A stretch of 64,000 nt of DNA from Asterella californica (Eukaryota > Streptophyta > Marchantiopsida > Marchantiales > Aytoniaceae), in contig JAYKYS010000007.1 in assembly GCA_036924285.1 (NCBI GenBank), positions 6,572,001-6,636,000 on the forward strand, in the 5' to 3' direction. Below, in pieces: positions 57,279 through 64,000 of this stretch (within the stretch, counting starts at the first letter, position 1; each line of letters starts with the position of its first letter). A model generated the notes under the pieces. That model searched no databases. It was given only the letters and a program-made list of their open reading frames with translations, and was not told the origin of the DNA. The translations under genes and the position numbers were made by a program.

Positions 57279-60200
57279 TTGTAAGCAGGTTGCAGGCCTG
57301 AAGACAGCCCCGTCTTAACCTCAAAGAAAGTGTGGTCCTGCCTGTAGCATGGACGGATGATTCATAAGATTTTCCACCCATCAGTGTATCAGTGTTGGAA
57401 TTTCTCGTTCACTTCTCTTTCATGTTATGAACACGAGGTTGACCTCTACTAGAACTGTAAGGTGGCTCTGTCACTTCTAGTACTAACTCGATGCCCATTC
57501 TTTGCTTTTTCTTCGATTTCTATTCTCGTTTTCGTTGGATATTCACCTCTCAAATGTACAAAAAAGAGTAATTTATCACCAACCACCACATTTGAAAAGT
57601 ATATTTTTGAAGGATGTGAAAGAAATATGACTATATGTTGTTTGAAGTTGTAAGTCTGAATATAGTGAAAGTTATATCTCTTGTTGATAAATGGATGGTG
57701 GTTTGAAACTTGGGATTCGAAGGGATGGATGTTCCCCAAATTTAGTGTAATGAGTGCAGAAAATGAGAAAGAACTGGCACGATCTACTAGCATCCGAACT
57801 GACAAGCAATTTCAAAGTTCTACAGTGACCTTTATCTTTTACCCTTCGCATCAAAGGCTACAGATGCAAAATACAAAAGAGTTACTCAGAAAGCTGCAAA
57901 GGACTACACAAGCAATTATGACCGACATAAATTCAATAAATATAATATAATTAATTAGAACTGTAATTAGATTACGAGCTCATCTATTAGAGTTTAACTT
58001 AAGTTCTCAACAACAAGAATTGATAGCAATTTAAACTGTAAATATGTGATTGAAATGAGTAAGTCAAGCTCTTCCACTTTGGTAAACATCTATCACTTAG
58101 ACTGGAGCCTGATGTTATAGGCCTAGTGCTATTTAGATCTGATATCTTTTTAAAACAAATGAAACTTGTTAGAGACAAATGAATAGTTCGAAAAACATTA
58201 AAAGAACACCTTAACAATTTTCCAGAATTTATAACACTTCGAAAATTGATATGTCCCTCCAGTTCTCGTTTCCAATTTTTGGATTAGTGATAGATTTATA
58301 AGTTTTTCTTAATTGGTTATTTCCAACAACGTACATATATAATTCAAACCGCACTCAAAGGTACGGGGTGTTTCCAGTGAATATGAATTTTGAAAATAAG
58401 GTTACAGTAATCCTACCGAAGAGTTTAGAACAAGATAACGAAATGAATGCAGGCTGATGGTTGTTAGCTTACCCGTCACTAAATACATACTTGCACCATG
58501 TTTGATGCAAGATCCATTAGAGTTGAATCAATATAACCCCCAAAAGTACCGACTATAGTTTAGAGGAGTCGTATGCAGTTTATTTAAGTAGTCTCCTAAA
58601 CACAATATAATAGAATAATCTCGTGTGATATGAGATTAATGAATCCGAACCCTTGTGATTAAATCCAGTTACGACAAATGAGTCCACGTTTTAACTGGAC
58701 CGATTAATAATCAATGGAAATTTAGATGGAAGCATGTTGATGTTGTACCCTAAACAAGTATCAAGCTCTCATACATGCTGAAAAAGCTGGTATGGTACAC
58801 AACCTTTCTCTGGTCCTTTCATAACACACGAGGATGAAGAAAACTTATAAGTTCAACACAATGTCTCACAGCACTAGGATTAAACCTTTTATGCACAAGT
58901 ATGCATTGTTGAAGTTTTAGTGTCTTATCTCTTTTGAATCTTGACCAAATGAGGTCAATCAACCAAGAGTGCAAGAAAACATATTCTGAAAGAGGAATCC
59001 AACAATGTGTGCCTTGATCTTGCATCTACATCAGATTGATGCTGAAATTGGAGTTCTAGTGGTTGTACGAAGACTGACAAAAAGTGAACCGTCTCTCTAT
59101 GTGTCAGTTGTTGAAGTGTCGCCACTAAATTAGCTATGGACCAAACAACATTGATATTATTGCGCATGTAACGATAGATTCAATTTCTACTCAGCTTACC
59201 AGGCCAAATGTGCAGTGCAGAAACTTTTGCACTTGGCTTCATCGCCAAGAGGTGCATTCAACTGCTGGCTCACAATTTGCATTTTTTTTTTAAGTCAATA
59301 AAAAGATGTTGATGTTGGATGGTAAGATGTTGGATTCTATGAATTTCAATTTCCGTATTGATTTCAAGGTTCTTTCCATTGTCTTGTGCTTAGATTCTAG
59401 TCTTACAATTTACTTTATTACTTCTGAAACATATAAGGTATTTGATTGCTATGGACTTCTTTTTCTTTTTCTTTGCACTTAGATTCTAGTCTTACGCTCG
59501 TGAAACTCATGTCACGGAAAAGACAATGACATGTTCCAAAAGAAGCTCACTGATGGATACAATCCTGTATTCAGTTTGCTGGAATCCGCACTATGCAGTA
59601 AAATGAGAACCATCGAAATAAAGAAATATAAAAAATTATATTTATACTTTTAATTACTTTTAATTCTAAATTTACTCAACTTTGCATCAAGCCGCCCACA
59701 CGATACACATATTGGTTCCTCCATTACTCGCTACAGAATGATTCAGAGGTCGCGGATCAAATATTTGGCCAGAATTGACTTAGACACCAAATCTGCATAT
59801 GAAATCAGAACTATGTGCTTACTTGACAAAAAAAGGTCTTTGACGTTCTCTTGGGTGATCAAAAGGTTATCGATTTAAAGAAATAGATATTTACTGGGAA
59901 AATAGGTAAAGACCGTAGTTCTGATCTCGAAAACTATCTCATGTCTCTATTCTCTAGACTTTGGTTTTATGAGTGTCTTATATGTATAAATTGTGTTAGT
60001 TCATCTCAGGCGCATTCAGATTTTTTCGGTCCTTGATCGAGCCTTCTTGATCATTTCGATGCACAGAATTTTAACCTTAACTTTTCTGAAGGATTGGACG
60101 ATTTAAACGAAGGATCCGAAATTTATTTCGAAATTTGATTCCGGAGTCATAAAATTTAAATCTTCCAGAAACAGAATAGAGGAAAGCATTCATATTATCG

Positions 60201-60387
60201 ACCTTCCAGTACTTGAGAGAGAAAGATCCCAGCGCAATTTATAGGCAAGTCATCCTTGCATATTCCCTATCAGAATATAGACAAATATTATTTAATTTAT
60301 TACTCAACTTTTTTGTCAAAAAAAGTTTAGATAAATTGTTAATCCGTTGGTTTCACTTCTAATCTTTGAAACAATTGAATCTACGCT
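57279..60387. other. AT-rich intergenic region
   Basis: No recognised gene. A minus-strand frame of 118 codons (57449-57805) and an overlapping plus-strand frame (57681-57950) have no family signature. The word CACTTAGATTCTAGTCTTAC occurs twice (about 59387 and 59477). Confidence 0.45.
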
Positions 60388-60506
60388 TCTCGTATTGGTT
60401 ATGTAAGGATCTTCTTGTATTTCTAGTTCCGGCTAATATTTAAAGAAATTTTCTTGTCAACTTAATATAGAATTTTCATTCAACATTTATATTCTTTCCT
60501 GTATCA
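60388..60506 (+). repeat. LTR 3'-end fragment, copy 2
   Basis: Aligns with 40955-41086 in the same orientation and ends in TTCCTGTATCA. No coding sequence of the parent element is visible downstream; a GC-rich patch begins about 40 bp later. Confidence 0.5.
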
Positions 60507-60544
60507 GCAAACCGACAAAGTTCGCACAAGTCAAATATGCACCA

Positions 60545-60720
60545 AAAGCGTACTTCCGGCCGGGGATGGGAAAACGCCAAGCGGAGAGTGCGGCTGGTTC
60601 TCGGTTAGTGGGCCGCGCGTAAGGAGGGGTTAGATTGTTTTTTCGGAAAAAGGCGGCCGCACATAGGGAGGGCGTTAAGAAGTATTAAGTGGGAGGGGGA
60701 CGCTGTACGTGGAATTTTTA
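60545..60720. other. Isolated GC-rich, CpG-rich patch
   Basis: About 175 bp with many CpG sites (for example CTTCCGGCCGGGG, GGGCCGCGCG, AAGGCGGCCGC) in otherwise AT-rich surroundings. No open frame of note. Confidence 0.7.
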
Positions 60721-60938
60721 TTTTATTTTATTTTGTTATTAAAAAATTATATGAATATTAATATATATATATATTAAAAATATATAAATATATAAATTAT
60801 TTCATAAACGTTATTTGTTAACCCATACCTGGAAAGACTGAGAGAGCAGGAAACAACCCATAAGCATTGAATGAATCTCCGCGCTCCAGAAGATACAAAT
60901 CCGGGTCACTATACTCATGAATTAATACTTTACTGACG

Positions 60939-61042
60939 CGTTTGATTTAATACCTAATCCTTCCTGCCGGAAGGGTTAGGTATTAAATTAAACGTACATG
61001 CATTATCCCCTGCTTCCGAACTTGGAAGCAGTGATAATGCAT
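60939..61042. repeat. Two hairpins back to back
   Basis: 60939-60964 pairs with 60969-60994 (26-bp arms, two G-A/T-C type mismatches, 4-base loop). 60999-61018 pairs with 61024-61042 (about 19-bp arms, loop GAACTT, one small gap). Only four bases separate the two. Confidence 0.88.
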
Positions 61043-64000
61043 ATGTATAATAGCAGAAGACTTCTAGAACAACACCATCGTACTTCATTGGGATGTTAAC
61101 AAGTTTCAATCTTATGTACATTACATACGGCTATACGGTTGTAACGACAGTCATAATTTTTGCATGACATTTTCGCTTTTTTGAATCAAATATGAAAGTG
61201 ACGTAAAATGATTTTCGTTGGTTCTTAATTTCCGGCTTACCGACCGTCTCAAACGTGCTCCATGAAAACTATCCCTAGAGGAGCGGAGAACACTCTTCCT
61301 TTAATTTATAAGCTCATTTCTTTACAATATGTGTGAGTTCTTTGATTCTCATAAAAAATTGCAGAGTTCTTGAGACGTTCCTTACACTGATTCTTCCGTA
61401 AAAACACGTTTATCGGTCCTGTACGTGTATATTATATTTTCATGATAAAGTACTGAAAAAAAGTTTTACTGAACTAAAAATCGTTTATCCACCGTCCGTT
61501 CTATATCGCAAACACTCCGTGGATGGTCGACGCTTCCCTCAGCTGACGGCCTCGTGGGGAGCGTCTTCCATTCGCTAACGACGCGCGGCGGGACCTGCTG
61601 CTATATGTTCAAGTTCCATCAAGGAGACAGAGAATAGAATGTGCTCCTCGTGCAGAGAATAGAATCTCGCAGCGTATGTCCCGCTCATCCGTTTCGTGTA
61701 GATAAGCGGATAAGTAGAACGAGAAGGATGGATCATGGAAGTTCAGCACCTTCTTCTGCGCCGCCGGCTGCTTCGTGTCTTTTGCTCGGTATACAGTTGG
61801 GCGCGCACTTTTCTTCTTTGGGGAACACTACCCACGAGGCAAGACGAGAGAAATCCTGCAAGGGATTGAACGAAACCAAGGAGAGCTCTATTGGAGAGGA
61901 AGCTGAGGGTGATGGATACACCTAATGCAATGTAAGCTGGTCCTTGCAGAGTGCGACAATCCGATACTGGCGTGTAAAGTACCGAGGAATTCATCGTTTA
62001 GCTCCGACGTCCTTGAGGTAGAACAATGAAAACTGTTATCACTTTGAACCAGAAATTTAACCTAAACAGAGCAGCCACGAAGAGGAAATATCTTGTCCCA
62101 CGCGCCGATGAGAACCTGCTTGATTTGATAGGATAGCAGAGCTCATTTGAATGTATGTCTTGAACTGTGATAGATCGACACAACCTGTCAGTGGGATTTG
62201 CCTGAAAGTAAAGTTGAACGTTTGTATGTCTGATGAAGGACGAAAAGGATGAAGAAAACCGTGATCGAATAACTCGGAATAACCCTTTTCGAAGAGGCTA
62301 GCGGCTGATAGATGGACAGATCAGAAAGAACTTCGATTGAACTCGACCAAGCCGGTGAAGGTGAGACTTTTTTATATGTTGATTTGATAATTCATGTTCT
62401 CTAAACGGTATTTCTGAAAATACGGTTAACTGTTAGATCTTTTCGCAATACAGTCGAGATTGTATATTTCATTTAGTTTTTACATTGCAAAAGTCACGAT
62501 CGGAGTCATGACTTCTCATTCTTAAATATTTTAATTTTTTCAATTTCACCTCAGAAAGTGTTTTAAAACTGAAAAGACTGAAATAATTGCTCTTTCTCGT
62601 GGTTCTCATGTACATAGAGTGTTTCAGTTTTTTCTTTTTGGTCTTTTTGGTCTTTTAATAGTTTATTTCTGATAAACAATCTATTTTTCCTCGTATGTCA
62701 CTATCCAGGTTTGGAAAATTGATAAATCACCGTTTAGTACAAGTTCGAATATAGCATAAGCCATGGGAGGGAATAGTTTTTCAGTTCTAACCCACTTCTC
62801 GAAATGAAACCGAAGAGTTCAAAAATTTGATAAACTATTGTTTAGAATGAGAAAATTAATATTTAATTATTTTGGTTATGTAAGATACTAACCTACATTG
62901 ATAATAATAGATAATTTAATATTCATACGGCATACATGGTTCAAGTCGAGAGAGTTGGTTTATAAACATAAACCATTCCCTCTTGACGCTTATATATTGT
63001 GGAAGTCACAAGAAGAAGTGTTTTTCAATTCTAAATTCACTCGTCGAGGTGGAAATTAAGAGAGTGATATCTGTAGGAATGAGAAGTCACGATTACGATC
63101 GTGATTAAGAGAGTAAAGAATATAAAATATAAAATCTTGATTGTTTTGTGAGGAGATCTAACGATTTAGTCTTGTTCAAAAATTATGATTTAATATCATA
63201 ATTTATCAAATTAACATATAATGATTGATTGCTTATCATACTCATGGTCTATCAAATATCTTTCATGTTAATCCACCACGGAAGATGATCTATCGTACAT
63301 AAAACCACTTCACAATATGAAAGAAGAGAGATTTTATATTTCCAAAATCCTTTATGTAATACCTAAACACTAGTAAAAAGTAATGAGTTCTCAAAACTCC
63401 TATGAAGTAGCAAGCATCCCTTTTATGGTAGCAGATTCTTCTCATACAACTCTCGTTATAATCATTTTTGCACTCTAATATAAATAGGAAATGTTGTAAT
63501 TTTGTTTACAAAGTATGGGAGATTATCAGTTAATACCGTTACTTAAATCTCTTTATCAAGTATTTAAAATAATTTTACCAGAAAAACAGTGCAATTTATA
63601 AAATTAAAAGAATACAAAATAAAGAATTTGTTAATAACATCTCCTTTTAAATTACCATAAAATGTAGATATTTTCATATTTTACACTAAATAGAAATCTG
63701 AACACAATTATAATCACTACAAATGAGCATTAAACTAGTCTCTCGACTGCATAATTGTAAAAATTCAAAACTATATATTGAACATTTATCCTAATTATTA
63801 TCGACTTCTCACCGTTTATCTAAACTTTTACATTTTATTCTAACTTTTTCTTTTAAATCTTATATCCACACATTGTACTCCACTCGTATAGTGTTAGTCC
63901 TTAGTGCTTAGCACCACCATTGCTTCTTTTTGTTCTTACCTGCTCCGGAGAGTGTACTACTATATCGAAGATAGTGTTGGTGTCTTCAAGAATTTGAAAG
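61043..64000. other. Right-end region, mostly AT-rich
   Basis: 61500-61925 is CpG-richer and holds a plus-strand frame with an internal Met at 61729 (MDHGSSAPSSAPPAAS), possibly a first exon, but without domain support. 62350-64000 is AT-rich with no recognised gene. A fold around TGGTTTATAAACATAAACCA lies near 62955-62980. Confidence 0.45.

Noticed and set aside
60939..61042. miRNA precursor
   Set aside because: Arms are nearly perfect but loops are only 4-6 bases, unlike plant pre-miRNAs.

Overview
This window looks like a nuclear fragment of a streptophyte plant, most likely a bryophyte-grade land plant or a streptophyte alga. It holds a plant-type RraA-like gene, a plant AHK1-type hybrid histidine kinase with about 12 exons, a cellulose-synthase-like D fragment, canonical GT..AG introns, few genes in 64 kb, and many decayed transposable elements. 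I cannot name the species. The left 8 kb is GC-rich and retroelement-derived; most of the rest is AT-rich.

Layout. 1-6.2 kb (minus): a decayed Ty3/gypsy retrotransposon whose polyprotein carries a C5-cytosine DNA methyltransferase between protease and reverse transcriptase. 7.9-10.4 kb: a Copia gag remnant, split by an 887-bp solo-LTR-like insertion with TG..CA ends and a 4-bp target duplication, next to a dispersed repeat that recurs at 47.1-47.4 kb. 11.8-13.0 kb (minus): a two-domain phenolic acid decarboxylase with one intact and one degenerate catalytic domain. 15-16 kb: probable LINE remnants. 17.6-18.1 kb (minus): RraA-like protein. 20.0-23.0 kb (plus): a palindromic CTGGCCAG cluster followed by a decayed DDE-type DNA transposon with a SAP motif. 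23.6-24.3 kb: eight CACGTG boxes. 24.8-26.3 kb (minus): chimeric coding debris including the CslD fragment. 27.7-34.9 kb (minus): the AHK1-like kinase. 36.4 kb (minus): possible small membrane protein. 37-47 kb: retroelement debris. 49.6-51.0 kb (minus): probable multi-exon gene of unknown function. 52.9-53.2 kb: a recent 173-bp tandem duplication. 54.3-57.2 kb (plus): N-terminal RING plus coiled-coil protein. 57.3-64 kb: AT-rich sequence with LTR pieces and hairpins.

The host genes do not form an operon or obvious pathway. They are ordinary plant genes (phenolic metabolism, osmosensing phosphorelay, ubiquitin ligation) separated by transposon wreckage. The two themes worth following are the retrotransposon that carries its own DNA methyltransferase, and the many near-perfect short palindromes scattered through unrelated sequence.
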